Positions 29,501 to 44,600 are shown, numbered from the stretch's first letter. The stretch: DNA of 64,000 bases from Ridgeia piscesae (GCA_025642075.2 JAODUO010000147.1:400001-464000); one strand, 5' to 3'. The notes: generated from the letters alone by a model not told the origin. Program-made: numbers and translations.

Positions 29501-32500
29501 ATAACCATGCATACAACAGGGCTGGGTGGCCAAGGTGAAATCAAAATGCATGTGCATGCATACTAAATGCACTTACATATGGATGTTCATGTGCACATAT
29601 GCATGCATGCATGCCCTGAAGCACACACTTCTATGTACTAACCCCGCTATTAGATGCTAGACTCAAAGCAACACCAACGACATGAATTATTTGTCCCACA
29701 AACAACCAGATATGCGAGAAGATTATTAATGCTTTCAGTGACAAATAAAAACTGTTGTTTGTTGGTCTCTACGCTGATGTATAAACAGTGTAAATATTTC
29801 ATTAGGAAGATGCATTTAGTGCTGTACTTTCTAATGTTCTCATCGGCGTTTCTATGCAACACTCTGTTGTGGTAACGGCCGACGACAATTGCTCACATTG
29901 CTACTGTAATTGTAGTTGTAGATATTATCCACTGTATTCACTGGGTTGTTAGATACACATTAGTGGATCCAACCACACACCAGACCTTTCAGCCGTCGTA
30001 TTGCACAGTTATTGGAGAGAACAATCTATTGTGTGCGATCTCACTCTGAATGAACTGTCAGCGCCGGCTTTATTTATCAAGTACTTAATATCTCTGACCG
30101 CGGTGTGAGTGGCCGGCCAGATAAGTAACACTACGGGAATCTAACTAAAGTAGGACAATCACATGTGTTTGGGGTGTGTCAATGTTTTTCTCGTAGGTGT
30201 TTAGTATATCAGGCGAAGCACACTGTCAGTTCAGCAAGGTTCTTAGCAGTTTAGTTAGGGTTTGTGCCATCTGTGTATAATGGAAGAATATTATTCAGTA
30301 ACAGGCTGGCTTTTTGCATTCAAAAAAGTTTAAATGTAACAATGAATTATATTTAATGATGGATTTTTACTTACTAACTCATTATCTTGAAACAGTCCCC
30401 TGAATTTTATTTGGCATCCATTATGAAGTGCTGATTTCAATATATCATTGTACCCGCCTGACAGCATGACAAAGCTTCAGAGCATTATTTGACAAGCCCA
30501 AGTAATTGGCAATTAAATTAAAACCATTTCACCTTTGTCACCTTTATTGATAGAGTTATACTGCATAATTATTGTGAAGCAGTAATATTGCATTGCAGAG
30601 ATGTGGCAAAGGTTAAACTATAAATACATCAAATGTCGGCACCAGTAATGTCTCTAAAACATTGCCATCTCGTCGTTATTAAATTCACAGGACATGAGAT
30701 TGCTTTGTGACAAAAAAGTACTTTGTGTTTTAAACAATAAACATTAACATAGCTTACATGCAAGTTTCTCTTTGTGTAGTCTATAAGATCTAAAAAATTA
30801 TTAGCATTTGATTTTCTAATTTCATCCTGCCTGAAGACAGTACTATTGACCATGGAGTCTGTCTTCCTGGAGAAACCATCATTACGTAGACGACGCAATG
30901 TCTGTGTACAACAGATTAAAATGATTAAATGCCATTCGACTGTAGTAGCAATGCATAGTTAATAAATCCATATGCATATTTGATAATTCCCTTGATGTGA
31001 GGTGTAAGTGACATATCGACCACGCCATGCATACATCGACAGGACAAACAACAGGTAGTTATGGGTGACATGATTGAGTGATCCCTGGCAAGGCCACTGT
31101 CGTCGGTTTCAGACCCTGATACAAAATTAAATTACCAAGACCTTCTTAAGAACCTAAGGCGGATCAGCAAGTCGGGGTTGTCGTACGTTATTCAGCAGCT
31201 AACCACAAGGAGGCAGACCAACATCACCCCACCTTACCCTGCCTCGTGTCCGCAGTCAATTGACACTGGTGAGTCTAGGATAAGGACGCTGTTCTAGCAT
31301 AAGGACGACATCTTTGATCAATGTCATGCTCGCGTGTCAGAGATATTGCTGAGTAGATCAGTTTCAGTGCCCCTGGGAGATCGCGTGTCACAATTGTTAC
31401 AAGGATAAAGTATAACACCAAATTTGCAAACATTGTATCTCTAAGGACTGTTTAATTAACTACCATCTGTGGCAGCAATAATGTGAACTTTTTTATAATC
31501 TGTCAAACTTATGATAGTGAAACTAACTTTTTTTAAAGTGATATGATCGTGAAACAAACTATTTCAAGCCCAGCCAGTTTTTGCTGTCTCTAGTAAATAT
31601 TTACATTCATGCTCTTTGATAACAATTCACATCATAGAAAGATGGTTGGAGTCAGTAGAGTTGCAAGTGGCAATGAGAGACAGAGGAGTCTGGAGACAGA
31701 TGGTTGGAGTCAGTAGAGTTGCAAGTGGCAATGGGGGACAGAGGAGTCTGGAGACAGATGGTTGGAGTCAGTAGAGTTGCAAGTGGCAATGAGGGACAGA
31801 GGAGTCTGTAGACAGATGGTTGGAGTCAGTAGAGTTGCAAGTGGCAATGAGAGACAAAGGAGTCTGGAGACAGATGGTTGGAGTCAGTAGAGTTGCAAGT
31901 GGCAATGAGAGACAGAGGAGTCTGGAGACAGATGGTTGGAGTCAGTAGAGTTGCAAGTGGCAATGAGGGACAAAGGAGTCTGGAGACAGATGGTTGGAGT
32001 CAGTAGATTTGCAAGTGGCAATGGGGGACAGAGGAGTCTAGAGACAGATGGTTGGAGTCAGTAGAGTTGCAAGTGGCAATGAGAGACAGAGGAGTCTGGA
32101 GACAGATGGTTGGAGTCAGTAGAGTTGCAAGTGGCAATGAGAGACAGAGGAGTCTGGAGACAGATGGTTGGAGTCAGTAGATTTGCAAGTGGCAATGAGA
32201 GACAGAGGAGTCTGTAGACAGATGGTTGGAGTAAGTAGAGTTGCAAGTGGCAATGAGGGACAGAGGAGTCTAGAGACAGATGGTTGGAGTAAGTAGAGTT
32301 GCAAGTGGCAATGAGGGACAGAGGAGTCTAGAGACAGATGGTTGGAGTCAGTAGAGTTGCAAGTGGCAATGAGAGACAGAGGAGTCTGGAGACAGATGGT
32401 TGGAGTCAGTAGAGTTGCAAGTGGCAATGAGAGACAGATGGTTGGAGTCAGTAGATTTGCAAGTGGCAATGAGAGACAGAGGAGTCTAGAGACAGATGGT

Positions 32501-35500
32501 TGGAGTCAGTAGAGTTGAAAGTGGCAATGGGGGACAGAGGAGACTGGAGACAGATGGCTGGAGTCAGTAGATTTGCAAGTGGCAATGAGGGACAAAGGAG
32601 TCTGGAGACAGATGATTGGAGTCAGTAGAGTTGCAAGTGGCAGTGAGAGACAGAGGAGTCTGGAGACAGATGATTGGAGTCTGTAGAGTTGCAAGTGGCA
32701 GTGAGGGACAGAGGAGTCTAGAGACAGATGGTTGGATTCAGTAGAGTTGCAAGTGGCAATGAGAGACAGAGGAATCTGGAGACAGATGATTGGAGTCAGT
32801 AGAGTTGCAAGTGGCAATGAGACACAGAGGAATCTGGAGACAGATGATTGGAGTCAGTAGAGTTGCAAGTGGCAATGAGAGACAGAGGAATCTGGAGACA
32901 GATGGTTGGAGTCAGTAGAGTTGCAAGTGGCAATGAGAGACAGAGGAATCTGGAGACAGATGGTTGGAGTCAGTAGAGTTGCAAGTGGCAATGAGAGACA
33001 GAGGAGTCAGTAGACAGATGATTGGAGTCAGTAGAGTTGCAAGTGGCAATGAGAGACAGAGGAATCTGGAGACAGATGGTTGGAGTCAGTAGAGTTGCAA
33101 GTGGCAATGAGAGACAGAGGAGTCTGGAGACAGATGATTGGAGTCAGTAGAGTTGCAAGTGGCAATGAGAGACAGAGGAGTCTGGAGACAGATGATTGGA
33201 GTCAGTAGAGTTGCAAGTGGCAATGAGAGACAGAGGAGTCTGGAGACAGATGGTTGGAGTCAGTAGAGTTGCAAGTGGCAATGAGAGACAGAGGAGTCTG
33301 GAGACAGATGGTTGGAGTCAGTAGAGTTGCCAAGTGGCAATGAGGGACAGGGGAGTCTGGAGACAGATGATTGGAGTCAGTAGAGTTGCAAGTGGCAATG
33401 AGAGACAGAGGAGTCTGGAGACAGATGGTTGGAGTCAGTAGAGTTGCAAGTGGCAATAAGGGACAGGGGAGTCTGGAGACAGATGATTGGAGTCAGTAGA
33501 GTTGCAAGTGGCAATGAGAGACAGAGGAGTCTGGAGACAGATGATTGGAGTCAGTAGAGTTGCAAGTGGCAATGAGAGACAGAGGAGTCTGGAGACAGAT
33601 GGTTGGAGTCAGTAGAGTTGCAAGTGGCAATGAGAGACAGAGGAGTCTAGAGACAGATGGTTGGAGTCAGTAGAGTTGAAAGTGGCAATGGGGGACAGAG
33701 GAGACTGGAGACAGATGGCTGGAGTCAGTAGATTTGCAAGTGGCAATGAGGGACAAAGGAGTCTGGAGACAGATGATTGGAGTCAGTAGAGTTGCAAGTG
33801 GCAGTGAGAGACAGAGGAGTCTGGAGACAGATGATTGGAGTCTGTAGAGTTGCAAGTGGCAGTGAGGGACAGAGGAGTCTAGAGACAGATGGTTGGATTC
33901 AGTAGAGTTGCAAGTGGCAATGAGAGACAGAGGAATCTGGAGACAGATGATTGGAGTCAGTAGAGTTGCAAGTGGCAATGAGAGACAGAGGAATCTGGAG
34001 ACAGATGATTGGAGTCAGTAGAGTTGCAAGTGGCAATGAGAGACAGAGGAATCTGGAGACAGATGGTTGGAGTCAGTAGAGTTGCAAGTGGCAATGAGAG
34101 ACAGAGGAATCTGGAGACAGATGATTGGAGTCAGTAGAGTTGCAAGTGGCAATGAGAGACAGAGGAATCTGGAGACAGATGGTTGGAGTCAGTAGAGTTG
34201 CAAGTGGCAATGAGAGACAGAGGAGTCAGAGACAGATGTTGGAGTCAGTAGAGTTGCAAGTGGCAATGAGAGACAGAGGAGTCTGGAGACAGATGGTTGG
34301 AGTCAGTAGAGTTGCAAGTGGCAATGAGAGACAGAGGAGTCTGGAGACAGATGATTGGAGTCAGTAGAGTTGCAAGTGGCAATGAGAGACAGAGGAGTCT
34401 GGAGACAGATGATTGGAGTCAGTAGAGTTGCAAGGGGCAATGAGAGACAGAGGAGTCTGGAGACAGATGGTTGGAGTCAGTAGAGTTGCAAGTGGCAATG
34501 AGAGACAGAGGAGTCTGGAGACAGATGGTTGGAGTCAGTAGAGTTGCAAGTGGCAATGAGGGACAGGGGAGTCTGGAGACAGATGATTGGAGTCAGTAGA
34601 GTTGCAAGTGGCAATGAGAGACAGAGGAGTCTGGAGACAGATGATTGGAGTCAGTAGAGTTGCAAGTGGCAATGAGGGACAGAGGAGTCTGGAGACAGAT
34701 GGTTGGAGACAGTAGAGTTGCAAGTGGCAATGAGAGACAGAGGAGTCTGGAGACAGATGATTGGAGTCAGTAGAGTTGCAAGTGGCAATGAGAGACAGAG
34801 GAGTCTGGAGACAGATGGTTGGAGTCAGTAGAGTTGCCAAGTGGCAATGAGGGACAGGGGAGTCTGGAGACAGATGATTGGAGTCAGTAGAGTTGCAAGT
34901 GGCAATGAGGGACAGAGGAGTCTAGAGACAGATGATTGGAGTCAGTAGAGTTGCAAGTGGCAACGAGGGACAGAGGAGTCTAGAGACAGATGGTTGGAGT
35001 CAGTAGAGTTGAAAGTGGCAATGAGGGACAGAGGAGTCTGGAGACAGATGGCTGGAGTCAGTAGAGTTGAAAGTTGCAATGAGGGACAGAGGAGGCTGGA
35101 GACAGATGGTTGGAGTCGTGTTGGCAGAGTTTGGTCATAATATCTCCCCCCCACACCATGTTTGATATAATTTAGCACTTGATGGAAGCATTATGATTGA
35201 AAAATGACCATGTTGTGTTAAATAAAAGTCACTGATCATGTGAAGACATGTGTTCAATGATACAGATGATTTGGCCTATAAATAGATTCTACATTGTGCT
35301 ACCGGTGCTGGGTTTTGTGAAATCCTTTTGTGAGGCCTATAGAGCTGTCGCTTAATTCTGGTTACCTAACCATGAGCAGACGACAGTCTGCATGGTCCTA
35401 GATTCAGTGCCATTGTGTCAGAGGTTAAATACACAGATATACTGAGCATTAAATTATATTGCCTGGTTAGAATAACCATTGCCAAATGAATGAAACTGCC

Positions 35501-35735
35501 ATGCTTGTTTTGATCAGTGACAGAGTGTTTATAAAGCATTGGTTCTTCTGATTGGTAATGGTGTTCATATCATCCAGGTGCCAGTTTGTCAATATAGAAT
35601 CACATAGAACGTCTCCAAAATAAATTAACAGTTTTGGTTATGAAAAGTTGCATGACATAAAGTCTAAACATTATTTCATTTGAAGACTATAGTAACATTT
35701 ATGGAATGATGTAGAATATATAATGTTATAATGTA

Positions 35736-35782
<47 letters not shown>

Positions 35783-38539
35783 TGTGTGTGTGTATATTCT
35801 ACATTATAATTTATATTTATGCTAATGTCTTAAATTATACATTATTTCAATCTATTTAAAATATATATATGCTTTGTATGTTTTATGTACCCATTTAAAT
35901 ATGTGTGATTGCCCAGAGAGAAATTAAACTATTATTATTATATTATTTTTAATGCAAAGAAACAATGCCACTGTATTGGAAATTTCACTTGTAATTTAGC
36001 ACAACTAAGTCTCAGTTGCCTACCACCCATTCAAACAAGGGGGTCAGTTCCTAGGTTTTTGTTATTTCATTTAATATTATGTTCTTATGACTACAACATG
36101 CATGTTGGACGTCTACTGCCTGTCATTTTGTGTTTAGTTATTTTATACAGCTCAGAACAATGTTTGCAATTTGAAAGAATCTGCCTGCTACACGTTCATA
36201 GGATGAATAAAACGTCCAGCTTCAAAACGAAAGTGATTGGCATTAATGCAGAGGAGAGCAGAGTTAACCGCTATCCCCTTTGATGTTTAACTTTCCCACG
36301 TTTTAGACAGCAGATTTCCCATTACCAATTACTGCTTGGCCAATTCTGGGCAGAGGAGAGGGCATCGTCCCTTTAATCTGTGGAGATTTTCTTTAATAAG
36401 CTGTTCTTTGACAATACATGTGATGATACACGTGATGATACACGTGGTGATACACGTGATAATACACATGATGATACACCCGATGATACACCCGATGATA
36501 CACCCGATGATACACCTGATGATACACCCGATGATACACCTGATGATACACCCGATGATACACGTTCTACTGGATAATTTTATACTCTCTAAGTTTATTT
36601 GGTGTGGAGGCAGTGCACTTATGTTAATTAACATCTGTGTGTTAATGGCCAGATGTGCGAGACGCTGTCCCGATGAAAGGACCAATTGTGTGTTAAAGGC
36701 AATGTGTGAGACATGTGTGAGACCATCCTTGAAAGAAGACCATTTGTATGTTTTAGTTTAGATCTGTGGGAGACTATATGCAAATAATGTATATGATTAG
36801 ATCACTGTTTATATGCGAGACCTTTCATGACAGACCATTTGTATGAGAAAATATGTGTGTGACTACTAGAGACCATAAATGGTTGTTACGGGCGGTCCAC
36901 CCAGAAAAGACCATCAGTATGATGAGACCTTTGTGTCTCACTATTAACAGACCAAGCAACTGCTTGAATCAGGGGTCCTGAGAGTTGACCTATGATAAAT
37001 AAATACCTGCCACTAAAGAAATGGGTGTTAAATAGTGTCATAGGGAGATCAAATTAAACCAAAAATGATACCTTATTTGTTGGAATATCTTAAGTAAAAA
37101 AGTAAAGGCAAGTTCTTATATAGCACAGTATCCAGTCCTCAGGACCATTCAAAGCACTTTACACTTTACTTCCCTGACAGACCTGTTCACTCAGACACCA
37201 TCTTGGCTTCTCTGAGAAGCCAAATGCTACAATTAATAAACGAAGGCTGCTCATACACATATCCACCACTGTCTATAGCCAAATACTCATTTATACAGCT
37301 GAGTGAACTGAGGTAATGTAGAGTGAAAAAACTTGCCCAAGGTTTTAACACCACAGCACAGGATTCGAACCTGGGTTCTCGTAGTCGAGAGTCCGAAGCT
37401 CTACCCCTGAGCCATTGCGCTCTACATAGTACATGCAGAGTCATTAGGTTTTATTTATTGCAAAAATTGGATCAGATTTTGAAAAGCAGTGTTTTGATAA
37501 ATGATGTAATTTTGGTTCATGTTGTGTATTGTTTTTTACACATGAATTTATAAATTTAAATGTTTGAACAGTTTTGGGTTGGTTGTTGCGGAACACAAAC
37601 CAATGCATGGACATTGAGGGATTGGATTTTAAAATATGCATTTCTGCAAAAAAGTAAAATAATTGAACATCACCTAGATAACTCATCTGCAGAATGAACT
37701 AGAGTGACTTCACGTGCTGTTTGCTGTGTGCACCATAGATATTCATAGGAGCATTGAGACAGCGTGTGAAGTTATTATTCGTTACACGGGCAGTGGCCAA
37801 TCATGTGAACACTCTTGACAGGGTAATTTTTGGGACTGTTGTGCAGCAACATTTGTACGCCAGATATCACATGACCTGATGGTTCTGTTTTTTATCACCA
37901 GGGGATGTCAAAGGTGCACCAGGTAACCGGGGCAGTGCCAATGCACCAGGCACTAGTGGCGGTGCCATGGCTGCACAGGACCAGAAAAAAGGACGAATAG
38001 CCCTACCCCCAAACATGGAGCCAACCTACTACATTGGTGGATACAACGGCACAGCCATGTGAGTCCAGTTTCCTACCATCCTTTGGCGTTCCTTCGAAAT
38101 TCTTTTTACAATTTCTTGTCTGCTTGTACATTTTTACTCTCTGAAGAAATACACACGTATTTCAGCTGTACCAATTATCAAAGGCAACTAAAGACATTCT
38201 TGTTCCAACAGCAGCATACACTATAGACGACAACACAACAACATGTCATTTAATAGCATTTAATATTTATTCCTACTAGTGTATTTTATTTAATGCCATC
38301 AATGTACATTTTAAACGTCATCTTACAATTTTAATTGTAAGTTTTTTTTTTACTATTACTATTATTTTATATTTGGAGCAAAAATATGTCGATGAGTGCG
38401 ATGTTTCGGCCCATCAGCTATGGGCCTTGTTCACATACTGGTGTCACATGTGTTAGCTCAGATTTCGGCGGGATAATTTGGTTGTAGATGGCAGGCAGAC
38501 GGTATCCCTGGTCTCTGTTCATGGTAGGGGCTCTCTGTT

Positions 38540-38626
<87 letters not shown>

Positions 38627-41600
38627 ATATATATATATATATAATAAATATATATTCCTTCACTTTTCTCTTGTGCCAGTTGGATTCACGGGTCAGTACT
38701 TTAGTGTTCTTCGTGGACACTGAGTGTCCTGTGGCCCGGCAATGATCTCCTACTCCTGTTGGTTTATCCAGGTTTGTGTGTTCTTTAAATCTCTGGCTGA
38801 GTGTTCTCTTGGTTTCATCTATGTATGTGTGGCTGCTGTCGATGTCACACCTGACGTTATGGATGGTTCCACACTTGTGTTCTTTAGGTGTTTTGTCTTT
38901 AGGGTGTACTACCATCGAGCGGAGGGTGTTCACCGGCTTGTGGTACATGTGTATGTTATGTGACGTATAAATCCGGCCAAGCTGTTCTGATAATCCTGCC
39001 ACATATGGTAGTCCCAGCATAGGTCGTCGTGGGTTGTTGTTAGGTAGTCTCTGCGTATCCGTTGACTCTCAGTGGCTCTCTCTTGTGGACGTGTGCCAGT
39101 TCTGATTTCCTGTCTTCAGCTGTGGTGACATACAACTGTGCCCTGTTGGTGAGGGTGCGTACAACTGAACGTTTGTGGGTTAGAGTGATGTGACTTGAAG
39201 TTGAGGTACTGGTCCGTGTGTGTCGGCTTCGGTAAATAGTTATCTTTGTGGATCCATCATCCAGAATATGGGTGCATAGATCCAGGAAGGGAAGTTTGCT
39301 GACTTTCTCAGGTTCGGTGGTGAATTTGATGCATGGATCGATGCTGTTTATGTGTTCAGTGAACTCTTCCACATCGTATCCATGAAGTACAGTGAATGTC
39401 ATCCACGTATCGTAGCCACAGTGATGGGGGTGTGCGGTGCTGTAGAGATGGCTGATTTCTCAAATTGTTCCAAGTAGCAATTAGCTACTAGGGGAGATAT
39501 AGGTGATCTCATAGCTGCACCATGTCTTTACTGGTAGTATGCCCCGTTTTATATGAAATAGGTCGTATTCAGGCAGAAGTCGAGGAGCTCAACTTACCCC
39601 CGTTGGGAAAAATTGTCATTTTCGTTTAAAAAGATTTCGTTGCCACCTAGAGATTCAACTCTAGATGGCAGGTGGACTAGGAAGCCATTTGGCTTATCGA
39701 GAGTCCAACCTATCTATCTAAGTATACCCCGCCCTTCTTAAGTATATGTCAATTTTATTTTTAAATATATTAACCCCTTACATACACAATCAGCTGATAA
39801 TCTGTTCCATTCGTTTACTGTTCTTTGTGAAAATGAAAATTTTCTAATATCTATTACACTGCTTCTTTGCTAATGTAACTCCATGTCCCTAGCCTGCTCT
39901 TCCTTGACTGTAAAAAAAATATTTTGTCAATATTTTCATATCCATTCAATATTTTAAACACTTCAATCTGATCTCCTCTCAATCTTCTGGTTTCTAGTGT
40001 TGTTAAGCCACATTCTTTTAGCCCATTTTTAAAACTAATATTCCTGAGTTTTGGATCATTTTGGTTCTCTCCTTTGTACTTTTTCTAGCATATTTCCTTC
40101 TTGCGATATGGCCTCCATGGTTGTATCAATATTCTAAGTGGGGCTAACTATTGTTTTATGGTATTATTAGTTTTTTTTCTTTGTACACTATTTTCGCCTA
40201 ATTAATCCAAAAATTTTGGGTTTTCCCCTTCACTCTGCAATTCCACACTGCTCTGATACCTTCATGTCAGCACTAATAGTTAACCCAAGCCCTTTTTCCT
40301 TTAAGGTAGTATTTAGTACGATCACCCATTGTATATTGTGCATCTTCATTCCCATGTCCTGTGTGAAGGCATTTACACTTTAAAAATTCCTTTTGCCACT
40401 TCTCAGACCATTCTATCAACTTATTAAGATCATCTTGTAAATGCTGTCTATCTGCATCACTTTTAATTTTCCTAAACATTTTTTGGGGTTTTTAAACTTC
40501 AACACCTTGCTTGTTATACCCCAAATCATTGATATATATTAAGAATAAAATAGGTCCCAACTGATCCCTGGGTACTCCACAAAAAACCGCTTTCCAGTTT
40601 AAACCTCCCCATAAACTACTACTTTTGTCTTCTATCAATAACCATTTTTCTATCCAGTTGATCATTCCTTTTCCCTATGCCATGGGCCTTTAGTTTAAGT
40701 AGTAGTCTTTGGTGTGGCACTTTGTAAAAGGGTTTTTTTTAAATCTAAGTAGATTATATCTACTGGTGATCCCTCATCTAGCCACTTTGTGACATTTTCC
40801 CAAAAAACATAACATATTTTTAAGCATGCCCTCGCTTTTAAAAACCCATGTTGAGATGGGTTTATCAATTTTTTTTTAAAAAGAAAATCAACCAGGTGAT
40901 CTTTAATAGTCTTTCTAATGTTTGCAAATCACCGATGTTAAACTCACTGGTCTATAGTTCCTGACTTGTTTCTCGAACCTTTTTAAATAATGGTAAATGT
41001 TTGCTTCTTTCCATTTTAACGGAACTATTCCCTCCTCTAATGACAAATTGAACACTGTTGCAAGCGGTATGCTGATTTGTTCTACAATTTCCAATAGTAA
41101 TTTGGAGGAATCCCATCCACTCCAGGTGATTTTTTTCCTTCATATTTTTTTTCATAGCTACCATTGTTGGGGTTACAATTAGTTGTCTAAATAGTCAAAC
41201 TCTCTCCCTTCGAACTTAGTCTCAAGTACTGGTAATATACTAATACCTTCCCCGGTAAACACCGAACTAAAGTACTCATTTAGGTTTTTTGCCATTAAGA
41301 ATCCCCCTGTTATTATGTTTCCACACTACCTTTTAGAGGACCGACCTTATCCTGAACTTTTTGTTTACTTAACATACGCATAAAAACTCTTGCTGTCATG
41401 TTTTATATTAAAAGAAATTTTTTTTTCGTACTTTTTTTTAATTTCTAATTTCAGCTGTAGCTTGATTAAGGTTTTTTTCTTAGTCTTCTTTACTTCCGGT
41501 ATGTCTATATGTCTTCCACATCATTTGCTTGTCTTTTTTTTCTAATGGCTTCCTTCGAAAGTGTTTCTTCTTTCCCTTTCTGTTTTTTCAAGGGGGCAAA

Positions 41601-44600
41601 TTTGTCAACGCGAGTCAATTTCACTCTTTAAAATATTCCCGCATTTGTTGCTGTCTTTTCTTTAGTGTGTTATTCCCGTCTATCTTTGCTAAATATTCCC
41701 TCATGTCCTTATATCTTCCTTTGTGAACATTTTTTTTCCTTATTTTTCTATTCGTTCTCCCTTTATTTGATGATAAAATGTATCTGGTTGTGATCACTAC
41801 ACCCCAGTGGCTCACATATCTTGACATTATCAACAAATTCCTTCTGTGAGCTCAATACTATGTCTAACACGTTCTCGCCCCTGGTTGCTTCTAACACATG
41901 TTGAGAAAGGAAACTATCTTGTACTAAATTCAAAAACTCTTGATCCTCTCTCCAGGTACTCTGTAGAGATGTCCACTGTATATGCCCATGGTTAAAATCC
42001 CCCATAATAATACAGTCCCGTTTACTCACTTCTTTGATAGCGTTGTGTAAATATGACACCATGCTAGCCAGGTATTTGGCTGCATTGTATGTAATGCTGC
42101 CACAACTGGATACTATAGAGGGATGTGTTGTTTTTGTGTATCTTAGGTGTCCCATATAATTTAGGGGTTCTTCCGACTCTGGGTATAGCTTACAGTACAG
42201 TTTGTCTGAGATGGATCCATTTCTCTTCCACTTCCTTAGGGTGTTGATCATTCTGTTTTTCTATTTGTGGGTTCTTTCTATTATTCTGGTGTACGTGTTT
42301 GTATCCCCCACCATGTCAGTCATTTTCTCTCTATATTTGGTTGTGTTTGTGATTACCGTGGCTCTACCTTTGTCTGCAGGGGGTATGATGATGGAGTTGT
42401 CTTTTCTCAGTGTCTATAGAGCTACTCTCCCCCCTGGCTGATGTTAGTTTTCGGAAGTTTAGCTCGTTTGATGGTAGGTACAACCTCCCCTCTGAGTTCT
42501 TCTGCCATGTCATGTATTTATCCGGAGTAATGGCGAAGCTTAAACCACCAAAATCTGAGCCAACACACGTGACACCAGTACATGAACAAGGCCCATAGCT
42601 GACGGGCCAAAACGTCGCACTCATCGAAAATGTTTTGCTCCAAAGTAAGTCAAATCATACAATAAACCATTCTTGGAGCCACGAACAATATAATCAATAT
42701 ATTATGTGATAGCTCTTTATGTAATTTATTACTTAAATTATTTATTGCACATATATATTTTTAGGTTTACTACGATTATATTTAATTATATTTTAATTAA
42801 CTGTTTAATTCAATTTACAACTTGTTATTATCATTTAACTGAATATTTGAATGTTTCAATAATTGCCTGTAGATTTAGTATAATTGTTGTATATATTGTA
42901 AAGCGACATAGAACACTGTGTGGTTATGCCACTATACAAATGTCATATTTTTATTATAATAATCTACCTTTTAGTCGTTTCTTCAGCTGTCCATCCCGTG
43001 TAATGTCTTCTCCGTGTACATGAGACAGTCTGTTGCAGCATTGATGAGATACTGAGCTCTGGACTCGGCTGGAAGCGAACTAAAGACAAACTGGACGAGA
43101 CCTACAAGTTCAAATGGTGCGAACTAAAAAGTGCAATCAACTATCAGTCTTTCAAGGAAGGTTAGTGGTCTGACATGTCTGTTTTTCTGTTTCTTTATCT
43201 GTCTGTCCATCTCTCTGTCCATCTCTCTGTCCATCTCTCTGTCCATCTCTCTGTCCGTCTGTCCGTCTGTCCTTCTGTCCATCTGTCCGTCTGTCCGTCT
43301 GTCCGTCTGTCCGTCTGTCCGTCTGTCCGTCTGTCCGTCTGTCCGTCTGTCCGTCTGTCCGTCTGTCCGTCTGTCCGTCTGTCCGTCCGTCCGTCCGTCC
43401 GTCCGTCCGTCCGTCCATCCGTCCGTCCGTCCGTCCGTGTCTGTCTGTCTATCACTGTGTCTGCCTCTTCCTCCACTTGGCCTACCTGTTTCTCTACATT
43501 TTGTTTAAACAATGTTGCAAGTATTGAACATTTGTTTGATGGTGGTGCCGCCAGGTGAACAAATCGTGAACCACATCCCGAACTGTCAGCTGCTCACGAA
43601 CAAGCTGGGACTGCTGAACTCGCTGCAGGAGTACGACCGCGTGTGCGCCACCGTGAAACGGCGCGTGCCCAAGCTCGACTTCCTCCCAGAGACGTTCCGC
43701 TTGAGTGAACACAAACACAGGGAAGCCTTCCTGCAGCAATACAAAGGTGGGTGTCGTGTGAGAGTACCGGGTGGTTCATCTTAAAAGGAAAGGGAGGATG
43801 GCTGTAGTCGTGAGATTTTTTGCTCATCCTAGAAATGACTGATCCAACATCGATACTCACTTATTAACCAACTATGCCATTAACAAAAGACTGAAATAAA
43901 TGTTATCTAACTGATGAAAATGTTGCATGTTTTTTATTTTTATTTTTTCATTTGCAAAGGAAAATTAATTGGGCACTGAAAGATGAGATTATAAACATTA
44001 CAAATTATGTCAAACTCACAAATAATTTATTAGACAGACATTTTGAGTTTCTATGCAAAAACATGGACATCTAACTGATGAAAATTTTGCATGTTTTTTA
44101 TTAAATTTTTATCATTTGCAAAGGAAAATAAATTGGGCACTGAAAGATGAGATTATAAACATTACAAATTATGTCAAACTCACAAATAATTTATTAGACA
44201 GACATTTTGAGTTTCTATGCAAAAACATGGGCTCGCAGGGTGGACAACACATGAACTATTTCTTCTGTTTCAGAGGATGAGGTGTGGATATGCAAACCAA
44301 CGGGACGGAACCAGGGCAAAGGCATCTACCTCGTGCGCAACATCGACGAGGTGAAACAGATTGTGCAGGTTCACAACAACTGGAATGACCAGTGCGCCCT
44401 GCGCGGGAAACCAAAACAGTCTCTTAACCGGATCATACAGAGGTCAGTGCAGACTACGAGCTGAGGTTAGGATGAAAGTCAATTTGTATTCGAAATTTTG
44501 AGTTTTTGAAAGGTATTCATTTATAGAATTCGAAAAACATATCCCTCTAATTGAGTACCTTTTAATGTTTTCCTTCATGTCCTTTAACAATCAGATCGTT

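Larger units (their letters stand above)
38372..42645 (-). mobile_element. Penelope-like element with inverted terminal repeats, interrupted by a LINE
   Basis: Minus-strand remains: GSISDKLYCKLYPES and AAKYLASMV (about 42070-42250); then, on the far side of a nested LINE, ELLDFCLNTTYF, GAAMRSPISPLVANCYL (about 39440-39590), INSIDPCIKF, KLPFLDL, HKRSVVRTL, and a degraded GIY-YIG-like region CDIDSSHTYIDETKRTLSQR (about 38750-38850). This order is that of Penelope-like retroelements. The ends, 38372-38480 and 42540-42645, are inverted copies of each other. Stops and frameshifts make it dead. It lies in TTLL10 intron 3, antisense to the gene. Confidence 0.88.

Noticed and set aside
31636..35115. 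CRISPR-like regular array
   Set aside because: Units are contiguous with no unique spacers, in animal intronic DNA; it is a minisatellite.
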